DNA of 64,000 nucleotides from Ahaetulla prasina. Its lineage: Eukaryota; Chordata; Lepidosauria; Squamata; Colubridae. The position numbers and the translations under genes are program-made. Shown here in pieces: positions 21,192 through 34,063 of the stretch. The stretch is from positions 154,387,920-154,451,919 of the forward strand of contig NC_080540.1 of assembly GCF_028640845.1 (NCBI RefSeq), read 5' to 3'. Positions within the stretch are counted from its first letter, which is position 1. Every line of letters starts with the position of its first letter. The notes beneath the pieces are model-generated. The model saw only the letters and a list, made by a program, of their open reading frames with translations. It was not told where the DNA came from and ran no database searches.

Positions 21192-23013
21192 GTGGCTAAG
21201 TTTGGCATGTACGTTACTTTCTTCATATATTATCTTAAACCATAGTTGGTTAACATGCTTTTAAATAACTATAAATTTACCAGAACATATCCTAAGCTCT
21301 AAACCATGACTGGTTTTATAAGCCATGGTACCTGAATTCAAAATGGTGAGCTACACACAAACTATCATTGTTTAACAAAATATGTCAACTTAAGCTCCAT
21401 ATCATAATCATTTTAAAATTGTTGTGAAAACAGTCTGCCAGAAAATAAGTTTATGGACCAAGCACCAAAATTATCTCTAGTTAGGAAAGGATTTAAGCCT
21501 ATTAGTGGCAGAAGCAGGTAATTGTACTATTGCAGATGTCTCTAATTTATGCCATAAATATTGCTGCTGAAAACAGGAAACCCTTTTATTAAGGGTGTTA
21601 ATGACCTCCTTGTATCCAAACATGAATCTGCAGATTCACTAGTGATTTGTTATCAGCTATTTTGCCAAATTTTAATAGTAAATGTCTTTTTACTTTCTTT
21701 TGATTTAGTTCAGTTAAATGTTCTAGTATCTGGAATAGGATATTTTGGAGAAATTCGTGTATTATTGTGTACTGCACAGCCATTAAAAGCAGTCTCTGGA
21801 AGGAGGGAGGCACAAAGAGTGCTGTATCACTTCTATCTCAGTTTCCTAAATCTTGGACTTTCTGGGAGAGTTGGGAATATATAACCAGCATTTCCAAGGC
21901 ACATGTGGAATGCTGGGAAAAAGAACCCTAATAAATCTATAGGGCATTAGATTAAAAAACACAGGTTTAAATTTATGCAGCACCCTCACTTTATTAGGTG
22001 TATCACTGGAGTGCTCTGGTGGTACAGTTTTTAAAAGTCTAGGTTTAAAAAAAAACATACCAAGTATCTACTAGTTGAAATTTGTTTTTGTGTAAGGGCA
22101 GGTCTGATGCTGGTTTTCACCACCTTGTTTTTCCTTCTGGAATGATTGCCCTGGAGTAATCATAGATGAATTAAAGCAGACAGTTAGTAAGCCATAGTTA
22201 TAGTATTAGGCCATTTGCTGTGTCACTCTTAATTGATCATTACTATATACCAGGTAGATATTTTTGGGTGAATCTTCTTTTTCTTTTCTTTAAGTATTAA
22301 AAATACTTAAAGATATATTTTTCATAGCTATTGAACTGATCTTTAAGCTGTCATACTTTTACTCTTTTTACTAAAAAAAGACATTTTACTCTCTTTAACA
22401 AGTGATTTTTGATAGAGATTTGTGGTCATCATTCCATAATTTTATGTTTGAGTTGGATATCCTAGTGAATGCATGGCCTTTAAAATTATTGGAAGACATT
22501 TTCAGTTTAACTAATTCACAAAAGCCTGGACTTGTATAGAGATTTTCTAAGGAAGTCTTTTCATGGTAAGAAAAAGAAAGCATTCAGGAAAAGACTTTTA
22601 CTAGGCAGGAATGATTTTCTGAGGGAAATACATATATTATGGGAGTATAGGTTTGTAAACTACCAGTTAATTTCTTATTGTGAGCTTTGTACAGTATTTT
22701 CTGTCATTTATTTGTATTTCAATAAAACATTCCTGAAAATAGTTCCTTAAGAGATAAGAAAAGTGGATGTTGAGAAAAAAGTGGCTCAGAAAGAAATAGC
22801 AATCAAAAATGATTCTGAAGCCATTATTATAGTAATATGCATGTTCTGTTTTATTTCCAAACTTATTGATTTTAGCTTAATGTTTTATGTCAACCATACT
22901 ATTATGGTTGTGGTTCATAAAGCATAGATTGAAATCATCCATGATTTATTCAGTATTTAATGATTAAATGAACTATGATCTACTGTTGTACCTTGATGAA
23001 CATATCTTTTCTT
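21192..23013 (+). other. LIMA1 intron 1, no clear features
   Basis: AT-rich. It contains weak copies of the 'aaccatag' AT-rich repeat at 21230-21390 and 22880-22985. No exon seen. Confidence 0.45.
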
Positions 23014-23121
23014 TTAGGTACACTGAGAGCATATGCACCAAAACAAATTCCTTGTGTGTCCAATCACACTCGGCCAATAAAAAAAAATTCTATTCTGTTC
23101 TATTCTGTTCTATTCTATTCT
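23014..23121 (+). repeat. Snake-type CR1/L3-like 3' end with a TTCTA-type tail
   Basis: AAACAAATTCCTTGTGTGTCC, AATCACACTCGGCCAATAAA, then TTCTATTCTGTTCTATTC. This is the (AATAG)n tail read on the other strand. Confidence 0.85.
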
Positions 23122-23789
23122 AATTGGCATATCCAGGGTCAATATTTTATTAACATGCCAATTACAGTAGGTAATAGTTCATTGAATGATGAGTAATGAT
23201 TAATTACAAGATGAGCAATGTAACTTTTAACTATCTCTTGTTAAAAAGTTTTGTTTTTATTTATGTGGTCTTGATAAAGAATAGAACCTAAAGCTATTGA
23301 ATTCTTGTCTGCTACATTTTATCATTGTGACTCTTCACTTCAAAGTTGTTTTATTTAATTGCCGGATAACAGTTCATTGCTCATATTCTTTCTTGTTTCA
23401 GTCTCCCTTAATTTGTCTTCATTCTAGAGCACAAGATGAAATTTGTACAATGAAAACAAACAAAAAAAATATGGGATTTTTTTGGTTTTCATTCTGATTG
23501 TACAGATTTAGTATTCTGTAAACGCACTACTATAATTTCATATTAATATCCATGCGTCTACTTTATTATAGTGCCAAAATGATTTTTAAAGCTATTCTTC
23601 TAAACTATTACTGAATTTGCAGATTTGCAATTGTACCCAATTACTAGGAAAATAAAGAGAATTCTGAAGCTGATTACAGTCAGATGTAACTTTGACAAAG
23701 CTAAAAGTGGTATAGCAAAAGCAATGGAATATGATTCATAGTGGTATATATGGAACATTTAAAAAGTTCCATTAGGATTTGGCTAAATG

Positions 23790-24131
23790 CAGGTAGTCCT
23801 TGACTTACAACCACAATTGGGACCAGAATTTTTGTTGCTAAGCAAGGTGGTTAAGTGAGTTTGCTCAATTTTATGATCTTTTCCTCCCTGGTTAATTAAT
23901 TACTGCAGTTTTTCAGCCAATCTGGAAGTGACTGGGAAGATTGCAAATGGCAATCGCATGATACTGGGCTGTTACAAGCATCGTAAATACCAGTTGCCCA
24001 AATTTTGATCACATGGCCATGGGGATGCTGTGACAGTCATAAGATGAGGACCAGTTGTAAGTCACTTTTTCCACTGCCATTGTAGCTTTGAATGATTGCT
24101 TAACTAATGTTCCTAAGTCAAGGACTACTTG
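23790..24131 (+). mobile_element. TA-flanked MITE (Tigger-like)
   Basis: The 342-bp copy runs from CAGGTAGTCCTTGACTTAC to AAGTCAAGGACTACTTG. TA follows on the right. Confidence 0.85.
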
Positions 24132-24269
24132 TACTAGCTAGGAAGGAGTTGATGCATATTCTGGCTAAGCAGATTGTGATTGATAAGGTAGGTTGACAGG
24201 ATTCTATAGATTTGTGTGCGAATGGCACCTCTGTCCTGGATTATCTTCTCCACTCATTTTGAACTAGTT

Positions 24270-25000
24270 TTTATTGATTTTTTAATTCCCCCCCTACACA
24301 CATACATAGTTTATGAACAGAGTATTGGCCATATCATATGTTATACAATTTAACATATTCAAATATATTTTATTTAATTACAATTTTTGCCAGAATATTC
24401 TTTTTTCATAATTTGTATCCATTTCCTAATATTTCCTTGCTCATTTCTCTAAGTCACATCTTCTTTCACCCTCAAGTTCTGATTTCTCCATTTTTATTAA
24501 TATTCATTCTCTTTCATTCTTTTTTTAACTGTTTCACTTTTTATCCTAATATATTCGAGGTTGCCTTTCTTCCATTTCATCTTTTCCTTTTTACAGCAAT
24601 CCTTTCTTCTCCTTCTCACTCCTCTTCCTCCCTTCTTTTATTCTACCTACTTTCTTCTCTCCTCTCCTACTCCTTCTCTACTTCCCCTTCCTTTCTCCCC
24701 CTCCTCCCCTTTTCCTCACTGTCCAACCTTCTCTCTTACTCTTATTTCCCCTACCTTTCCTCCTCTCCTCTTCCCTTTCTTCTTTCTCCCTCCCTCCTCC
24801 TCCCTTTCCATTTCTCTCCTTCTTCTTCTCTCCATTGCTGTATTTATTTTCATTTCAATATTTCTGGTGTCCAGGCAACCCCGATTTTCTCATTTATTGA
24901 GTATATTTCTCAAACTTCCCCTCATATATTTTAATTATTAACATTGTCTTAATCTTATTCCTTTTGTATCTTACAATCGATTAATACAACCTTCCACCTC
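24270..25000 (-). mobile_element. 5'-truncated L1 3' region, antisense to LIMA1
   Basis: The long pyrimidine-only stretch (about 24590-24840) is the reverse counterpart of the purine-only stretch in the L1 at 7742-7960. It has the same following word (GGTGTCCAGGCAACCCCGAT against ATCGGGCAGGCCTGAAT) and similar AT-rich flanks. The + strand open frames here are low-complexity Ser/Leu/Phe translations and not genes. Confidence 0.55.
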
Positions 25001-28000
25001 CACTCATTTTGGAGTAACCTTGGAATATTCTGTACAAGTTCCTCCCTTATCCAGGAATGAATAGCTTTGAAGAAGAGTAACATTTTTTTATCCATATCCT
25101 AACAGTTTCTTTATCTCTTTCAGGAGCTAACAGAGTTCTTCATAACCATAACAGGGTTTCTAAGGCTTTTACACCACTCTTTGCTTTCAGATACCAATCC
25201 TGCTACAACATACAATATTGCCAGGTTCTTCCAGCTGTACTTAAAATATGTCAGAAGATAAGCCAGTTTTAATAAGCATCTGGTTTATTTTAAAATGATT
25301 TGTATTGTGATAGATTTAGTTTGTCATGCTCTTTTACCCCCATCCCTGTTTTTAGTCCTTCTTATTAGATTTTAAAAAGACTTTTGTTTCTATATTTTTG
25401 GCTTTTAACATATGATTTTTTCCTAATTATCTTATATGGTTTTTAATTCTTTGCATCTTGCCCACCTTATTCTAATGTTTCACCATAATAAAAGTTTGAT
25501 TTGATTGATCTGAAGGTTTCTAAGGAAGAATAATTGCACTTTAGAATTTTCTGTCTGCACATTTGCTTAGCAAATCCTACAAAAGTTGTAGTTTTGCATT
25601 TAAAGAGAAAGGTCAATCAATAAATCTTTTTTTAATCTTTGAAACAACAGTTAGCAGAATCTGAGAGAAATCTTTTGATGTACTCCTTGTATCATAGCTT
25701 TCCTATAGACTGGCTGCATTTTGGCCATGGTACACTTCAACTTTTATCTGATAATTGTATACTCCCCAGTGCCACTTTTAGTAAAGTGGGCTGCCATACA
25801 AATTTGATGAATACATTAATGAAATTTATGCATTTAAAACCATTAAATGTATTTATTACCTGGATGTGGAACTTTTATCCTCTTACTATACGGAGGGCTT
25901 AGCAATAGGTTAACCCCTGGCTGGATTGAATTTTATAGAAAGTGATTGCTGAACTTGATCCTGTGATCTGATCCAGCATAGCTGTCTTATGTTTAACGAT
26001 ATGCTCTGCAATTGATGTGCCTGTTGTTATATCTGTGTACTCTTGGTATCTCTGGCCTCATGCTTTCATAGCTATTTTGGAATTATAGGTATAAAAATTA
26101 CTAAATTTCATATAAATTGTTGGTTGGATTCTTGCCAGTCTATAATACGACAGATCTGATCTACTATCTATTAACACATTAAAAATAACTAATGGTGGAA
26201 TAACTAATGATTCTTGTCATGTAGATTAAAATCTTTGTTCTTTAGACAAAAGTACAAGCATGCATGAAAAGGGTGTTTGTACAGTGCACTATTGGGGCCG
26301 GACAGACACATTGTACTTGGTTCTTTAGGCTTAGATGTTGAAGAGGAAACCTTGTTAAAATAAATAGCAAAGAGCTTTTGCCAGGGCACATGATTTTACA
26401 GAGAAAACTGGAGTTGGCTCGGAGGGAGGGAGGATTGGTTAGGTTAACTTGCCAAATTTCCTGCAGAGCTGCTTTATTATCTTGTTTTCTTAAGAGTGAA
26501 TTTTGCCATAGAAGCTGGTTAAAATAGCCTAGATTCAGTGAAGCGGCAAAATTTGGTGACTATTCTAACAGCATTTCAGTAAAACGTGCTACTCATTTTG
26601 TATTTAGTTCTGAGGACACTGGCAATCCATTTCTTAAACCTTTCTGTGCTTGGTTTCAAGAAAGAAAAGCAAATTTTGACGCTGCCTTGCATCAGGATTT
26701 ATCAAAATTACATCGGGATCATGAAACCTACCCATTCTGAAGTTTCAGTTTCAGTGGGGAAAGGCACAACCAACCTAGTTAAGTAATGTTTGCTTTACGG
26801 ATGAATGTTCCCATGTAAACATTAACTATACAAAACACTTAATGTCCTGAGCCAATCCTGGGAGTGCCTCGATAAAGAGTTTGAGATGGAGAGCCACTCA
26901 TTTAATTGGCCTTTGCAAATACTATTCTGTAGGAACAATTGTGACTTTGAAGCCTCATCAGCCCTATCTTTATGAAAAGGGTAGGAAGGTCTGCTCCTGC
27001 ACAGGAGAGTATACATATTACCCTTATGGCTGCTCCACCTGTAATGATCATGTGCTCTTTGATTGACTGTGATGGCCCTTAAGACATTACAACTTCATTT
27101 TCGGTAACAGCAGTACAGCTCAAGATTCTTCCGATGTTGATGAGTTTCCAAACTAATAGTCTGTGGCTTAATTATCTGGTAGCTTGATGTTATGCCAACA
27201 GCTGTGGTTGGCATCTTCAGAGGTGAAAGTGAGCTGCCAAGAAGCGTGCTAGAGAACAGATCAATTTCAGCTCTGAAGAAGCCAGCCACAGCTGCTGGCA
27301 AAACATTGGAATATCAGTTTGATGTTGGCCAAGAAAGCCTACATCTATAAATTAGCTGCTGCTGTGGTTCAAATGAAATTGGTGTGAACCCAGTTTGGAG
27401 CATCAGCACTAGATCTTTGGGGCGAGCAGTTTCTCATTGGCCTCTTTGACTTTCTACCCTCTCTCTACCTGATAAACTCTTTTTAATGTTACATTTCCAC
27501 CCACTAGTCTTCTAAAATTGAAGAGAGGAACAGCTTGCCACTGTCCCTGACAATTACCAGGGTTCTACCTTTCAGACCACATTGTAAAAAAATCAGAGAA
27601 AGATGGAATGAGTTGAAGAGGGCTCTCATCAGCTCCCGAGTTTTTTCTGATCTGATTTGTATCAGTCAGTTGAAGGGAGTATGCCATCATTTGGTAGTGA
27701 AGACAGTCCCATGGTGCTAAAAAAAATTATTTTTAAGCTTAGCGGAATGGAAATGGCTCTGGGGAACAGCCTTTCAACAACATCTATGAAAATGCACATT
27801 TTTGTCAAAAATTAGTCACTACTGTACTCTCCTTCATTCTTGCCTTTCAGTAACTTGTTTGATGAAAAGGTACAAGAACTTTGGCACCATTGAAATGTTA
27901 CAAAATTTGTATACCTGTACTAAAAGTGTTGCCTTTGTACATTTTTTTCCCTTATAATCCACATGAGAATTATTTTGGTGCAGATTTATACTAGCTAAGG

Positions 28001-30700
28001 AAGGAGAGTGATTTTCCTGGGTAATATCTCAGTAGGTACTAGTAGTTTTTGACTTTACTGGCCACCATAGAATTTGATATGAAACCCTGGGTGGTATGTG
28101 CAGAATGTGGTGTAAAAAAATAATAACCTAAAGCTGAAAGACAATAATTGAAATATGTCCCACACAAATTCATATTTAAAAATGATCAGTTCTCATCTTG
28201 GTATCTACATTGGTCTTAGTTTTTGCAAAGCAAAACTTTAACAGCTACTCTGTAGCAAAAGATGCTTACAATCAGAAGGATGCATAAATCAGTAGGGCTG
28301 TGCAAGATTCAAAAATTATATGGAAGAAATGCTCCAGCCATTGTGTGAATGATAATACTTGTCTTTAAGTTGTAAAGCAACCCGGATTTTTTTTCCCCAG
28401 GCTTTCTTGTGACCTTGCAGAAAAGTACTGCATCATTAACCCATACAATTGACCGAACTAATTCCCTAAAGCAAGGGTAGCTTTCTTTCTGATTCCTATG
28501 GAAGCCCCAAAAAAAGGCAGGCTGGCTTAATTAATAGCTATGCTTACATAAGGACTGAAGTATTTTTGTGAATCATTCTGAAGCACGCTCAGCCCTATAA
28601 ATTAGCATTGCAAGGAAGACATTTCTACTTTTAATCTTGAGTTAATGTGTGACCGTGGCACTTCACCTTTATAAAGTGTATATTAAATAGCACTCTTAAT
28701 AGCAGGTAAGGCAAGAGGGACCAAGGGAGTGCTGGTGAACAAACACTTCCTGGGATCTGCTCAGCTTCCTTTTAGAAAATTCATGATTTAATCATTGCAG
28801 GCTCTTATCCTTTCCTTTGAAAACAATATGTGCAGCTGTTCGGATCTAAAGCAAAAATTGCTTTGGAAAGGTTGTGGGCATGCTTACTACCTGGTAGCCT
28901 CAGGGTTCCTGGAGAATGTGTATCTGAATTGAGGCCAGAGTATGTGACAATTTGTTGCATGCTGTCTGGGCATCCTTAACTCAAAACCATATTGCTGTGG
29001 GAATGCAGAGCTACCACCCAAACGTAAGAAAAATATGTTCTTATGGAAGAATTCAGAGTGCACCTACACCCTCTCTGAAAGTCTTTTCCTGCCTCGGATT
29101 TGAATTACTGTGTCTCATACCTTTTCCTGTCTCACTTCAAAGATGAGAGATATTTTAGACCTTGAGAAGAAATAGTAATCCCACCAATAGAGATTTTACC
29201 TGATGTATTTTGCAAATGCCCTCCCTCAGTTACATGCCATTAAACGACAAATCTTCCAAAATTCCATCTTCTCTGCAACTTTAGGATGCCAACTTTATTT
29301 CTTCTCTTGTGACCCCTTACAGAGTCTGGACCTGCCCTCCAGTGTTCTTTTCTTCCGCTTTTCTTCTGCTTTTCTGTTTCATTGGAGAGACTCTAAGTGT
29401 CTGCCGTGCATCCTGCCTTGCAGCTCGCATTTCATGCTTGCTTGCAGTGAGCTCCTGAAAGCAATCTGCAATCTGCCATTCGGGAAGACAAAATAAAGGA
29501 AAAGTGGATTAAGTTTCCAGTACATCAGGAATGGCTTGCAAATTGAATGGGTTATGTTGTGACACAACTTACTTTGAAATAGAATTTGAATCTTCCAGCG
29601 TCAGAGATCACCTTACACAGTTAGATGTATATACACAGTTGCAGCTATTGCCCCAGTTCGGAGGATAGCATTTCCTTTGCACTCTTTATGCCTGCCCTCA
29701 ATCAAATGACAGTGCCGAACAATTTTACTATATTATTATTAAGGGTAGTGTACAAATGGAACTAACTAATAATGGTGCAAGAATATAATTCAGTCGATTA
29801 AGAGACAGAGAAGGAAGTAACCTCACCAAAATTTAAAGGATCAACAAAACTAAAGCACGCTTTGCACTTCAAAAAACATAATTTTGTTTAGAGGAGTGCG
29901 GATGCTAAGAACTGTTACGTAATGCAGCACAAAGGGTTTAAATTACAAACAAAAACTTCCTGTTCTAAATTTTGTATAGAAAATCAATCTGCATGTTGCA
30001 CATTTCAGACTTCTTATGTGAATAGTTGACTCTTTTCATGTTAGCCACTTGAAGGGGTGAAAGTTCTTACATTCTGCAGCCTAGTTTTTGGCTTATCTCC
30101 ACTCAGTGGACTCTCGGTAGAAGCCACAGCTTCAGTTTCTTGAAGAGCGTTTGAATAGCTCATTTTGTTTTCAGTATGCTTCACTGGGTCTCCTATATTT
30201 GCAAATGCACATTCTCTATAATTGGCACGTTTTTCTGTTCCTGTTACGTTGGAGAACAGACTGTCTATTCCTTCTGCCAGTCTCCACCCGGGGATAGGAC
30301 TTCTTCCAGGGTTTCTACACTGGGGTCATTTCCCGTAATAAGCAGAGTCGAAGAACCAGTTTCTGAACTTCCTGTGTGCTGTGTCTTGTTCTTGTTGGAC
30401 TTCAGCACCTATGTCTGAAACTGGAGCTACTTTCTGGGACTCATTTGCTACTGCAATGCTGGTTGATTACAAGTTCCTACACAGGAATGCTTAAAGCAAG
30501 AAGTCCCTCCCTATAATTTTTTTTTCTTGGAATCCCTGAGGAAGGTAAGGACAGGAAAAAACAGCCTTGTCATCAATTGCCTGAAGACGAGGCCTGCATT
30601 ATTTATTTTATTACATCACATTTTTATTCCTTCAAGCGGATTTATAGTTTTCTCAACCTTCTTTTAACCCTTGTGGCAGCTTTATAGCTACCTTAGCAGA
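25001..30700 (+). other. LIMA1 intron 1, transposon-poor block
   Basis: About 5.7 kb in which I recognise no LINE, SINE, LTR or DNA transposon, in strong contrast to the flanks. It contains possible factor sites, for example CCTTTGCAAATA near 26912 and GGAACAATTGTGAC near 26931, but no splice-flanked coding exon. Sparse repeats can mark regulatory DNA under constraint; this is inference only. Confidence 0.4.
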
Positions 30701-31150
30701 ACATTTTAAAGCATAACTATGGTTGAAAAACTACAAGACTAAATTAAATCCATGTTATATCTTTCTTGTGTGAATCAAGCCATCACACTAAGTCACATTG
30801 TGGTTTGCTTGTGCTTAGTTTGTTTATTGAGCAAAACCTTCATTTTGGGTCAATTGTGGGTTAAGGGTGATGATAACCTATTAAACTATGGTTTGCCTAA
30901 CCAAGGATAAATATAGTTGACTGGCTTCATGCCACACATTTAGGTGACACATTGTTTAATGACCACAAGAGCTGGTTTCAGGAAACAAGTTAAGCCATAA
31001 AAAAGTATATACAATTTGGTGCCATGTATAAATACAGTCCAACAAATCATGGTGTATTCAATGTATTATTCAATAATTTGCATTTAGCTTGGTTTTCATC
31101 ATATATGTACATATTTTATGGCTTAATAAAGCATTGAGCCTTGGATAAGC
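30701..31150. repeat. AT-rich dispersed repeat with 'aaactatggttt' words
   Basis: Words such as CATAACTATGGTTG, AAACTATGGTTTGCC, GTGTGAATCAAGCCA and TAAGCCATAAAA recur here and at about 20680-21390, 35160-35340, 36510-36610 and 43770-43960. The element has no clear ends and its class is unknown. Confidence 0.4.
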
Positions 31151-33379
31151 ATTTTTAAGTTTGTTTGGTGGATAGTAATGGCTCAGAGTTCCCAATAAGT
31201 TCCACAATGAAGAAAGACTTTGAAACTGGGGCTCTGAACCTCACCTGTCAACCCAACTAGTGGTTGCCCTTCGATCATATCAAATCCTTAATGGCTTTTA
31301 AAAAAACCATTTGTTCCTGTTTAATTCATTATACATTTAGGTTGTGATGGTTTGGAATACTTTTAGCATCACTTGGAGGTTAAGCCCTACATCTTTTCTC
31401 CATATGCTGATAAAGTGATAAATTACCATTCATGGGAAACAAAATTCTCTGAAAGTAAAGTATTACTTCCTGCAGTGTGTGTCATGCTTTCTAGCTTGCT
31501 AACATGGATAATGCTATGTGACAATGTATTCATTGCACATGGGAGAAATTGGTCACGCTATCTGCTTGGACTTTTCATTTTTCACCTAAATTCCAGGATT
31601 TAGTGTCATCACATAACATTTAGCCAATGTGGTATAATGAGTGCTTTGGACAAGGGATGACTGCTGCTCAAATATAGTATCTGCTTAATTATGACATGGA
31701 CTTGAGGAAGTGTATAAGTTGTTGCCAGGTTGTTGTTGTTGTTTGCATTGACACTATCTTATAAGGTTGTTGTGAAGTTAGCATATCCTATTTTTCAGCT
31801 TGAGATGATAGGAGATGTAGAAAGAAAGACAAAACAAAGAATGGGAGCAGTCAACGATATCTTCCCTATTAAAATCTGCCTCTTTAGAACTGATTTTTCA
31901 AATTTCCATAACAATTTCATGCAGTTATAATAATTTGCTAATAACAGATTACTCCAGAAAAGCATCTGTTGGCAGTGTAGAACGGCTGAACTGAATTCAT
32001 TCTGTTGCTCTGGTTTTAAGTGTTGCATTATATTTTTTTCCTTGAACCTTTTTCTTTGAAAACTAAAATGCTAGCTATAATGAACTTTCTATGTAAATCT
32101 TACAAAGAAGATTTAGCAGTGGGTTTTCTTAAGTTTCTTAACTCTAGTCTTTTTTGTGCATTTAGGCTGGTTTTTAAAGGTATGAAGAAAAGTGTATTTT
32201 AATGCATTTGCTTACCTATATGGAAGACAGTCCAATACTAGAAAAGAGGTTTTATTGCAAAATTATACCCAAGAATGTTATGCTGTAAAAAAATCAGGAT
32301 ACTAGATACTACTATCAGGATACTTTTTCCAACTAACCAACATCATTAAAAAGTTTTGTAAGCTGCAGTTCATTCTTTGAGATACATAGAGGAACTAGAT
32401 TGAAGTAGAATTTTAACTGGAAAGGAGTGAGGAGAACGGGGGTGAAAGACAGGCTATGTAGATGCAGGATGTATGTGACATAGATTATCACTTAATAAAA
32501 AAACTCATTGTGTTTGTTGAGACCTTCTGAAGATGGAAAGTACCTTCAAACCTGCTGTTTGTTCCTTAAAAAAACCCCAGGTCTGATGCAGACAGTGACC
32601 GGCTATACAAGTTCTTCACCTATGAATTTTCTCATCTATGCATAACTGCACAACTATATCTGGATAGATAGGCTAATCTTGTGTTCCAGAAGAACAAAGG
32701 CAAGATGCCAACTGTGGTAGTCTGAGACAGCTCCAAAGTACGCCTACATTTTAAAGTCGCCTAAGGTTTGACAAATCTCATCTTATGCCTTCTCATCTTA
32801 TGCCTTCTCATGCCTCCTAGTATTTTCCAGTGGAATGCCGTTGCCTTTATATGGAAACTATCTGTTGTTTTGAAAGCCATCTTTTGTTGTGGGACTGGTA
32901 TATTCTGTACCTCACTGTGTTTTCTTTACAACTGGCATTGTCTATATGATGTGTAAGCTAACAATTTCCTGAACAAATCTTTCTGCCTCTATTGCTTTGA
33001 GTTGGCTTCACATACTCCAGTCATCCAAATAATGGCATAAAGCCACACATCATCACTCTACCATGCCATTATAGTGTTGTTGGCATTATATATTAGTGAC
33101 AATATACTATTAACATACTGATATGTGGGTGGTTAAAATATACCTAATGAATTAGCATATTTTACTATGAAAACATTTACAGACTCATCTAGGATTCAGA
33201 AAGTCTAGTAGCATATTTGAGACTAACAATTTTATTTACAGCAGATGTTTTCATGAGATGCAGCTTATTTCATTGGATGCATGGAGCAGCTTGAATGAGC
33301 TAGATTAACTTCTCCCAAATTGATAACTTCCATGGCAATAGTATTTGGAAATTATGGATGTTGCAATCTATTTTATATA
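31151..33379 (+). other. LIMA1 intron 1, distal part
   Basis: No exon or recognisable transposon. Open frames are short and lack splice-flanked similarity. Confidence 0.45.
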
Positions 33380-33387
33380 GACTAGAG

Positions 33388-33727
33388 CAGGGGTCTACAA
33401 CCTTAAACACTCAAAGAGCCATTTGGATCCATTTCCCACAGAAAAGAAAACACCAGGAGCCACAAAACCCTTCCTGTGCATGACTATTTCTTGAGTGGCC
33501 ACAAAAATGGCATATGTAGTTGAATTAAATGTTCTGTTTTCTTTTGAAACTTTTCTTGGATTTATCCATGGTTGGCCTACCTGGGGTTGAAAAGCTCAAT
33601 AAATGGTGTGCCGGCGGGTGTCATACATTGGCGGTTGTGATGCATATTTTGAGTGACAGGGAGCCAGCCACAGCAGAGAGGTGAAAGAGCCACATGTGGC
33701 TCCAGAGCCGCAGATTGCTGACCCCTG
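33388..33727. mobile_element. Non-autonomous hAT element
   Basis: The 340-bp element has ends CAGGGGTCTACAACC and GATTGCTGACCCCTG and a perfect 8-bp duplication GACTAGAG (33380-33387, 33728-33735). Its 3' end lies only 199 bp before LIMA1 coding exon 2. Confidence 0.92.
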
Positions 33728-33926
33728 GACTAGAGGATCAGAAACAAATATTTCTGAGATAATGTTTTCTTAAAAGTTAAACTGAAAGTTAAGTATTCTA
33801 ATCTTCTTGGGGTCTAGCATGAAGTTCAAGAAGTGGAGAAGTGTGGGGAGTTACTGTCACTCAAAGACAATGGGATGGAGGCTATTTCTATATAAAAATC
33901 AATCTGTCATTTTCATTCTCCGATAG

Positions 33927-34063
33927 GTATTACTGCATTTCACAATGGAGCCATCTCCATTTAACCGAAGGCAATGGGCGTCACATTCACTGAGGATAAC
34001 TGCCAAAGAATTGTCTCTTGTCAATGTGAACACATCATCAGCTCTCCTACAGAGGTTCTCCAA
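33927..34063 (+). CDS. LIMA1: LIMA1 (EPLIN) exon 2, beta-isoform start
   Basis: LIMA1/EPLIN cross-links and stabilises actin filaments and links cadherin-catenin complexes to the actin belt. This exon begins after ...CTCCGATAG (33926) and ends before GTAAGTT (34064). Translation starts at 33945 in a strong context (A at -3, G at +4) and gives 39 codons plus two bases (phase 2). The peptide MEPSPFNRRQWASHSLRITA, then KELSLVNVNTSSALLQRFS, matches the known vertebrate EPLIN-beta N-terminus closely, including the NRRQW and AKELSLV blocks. The 18 bases before the ATG are 5' UTR. Later exons follow in phase on the same strand. Identification is by protein recognition; nothing has been searched. Confidence 0.94.

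Noticed and set aside
24338..24941. 198-codon Ser/Leu/Phe-rich open frame
   Set aside because: Low-complexity translation of a pyrimidine tract from an antisense L1 3' region.
27535..27720. Short frame considered as an extra LIMA1 exon
   Set aside because: The peptide does not resemble EPLIN, and exon 2 already supplies the start codon.
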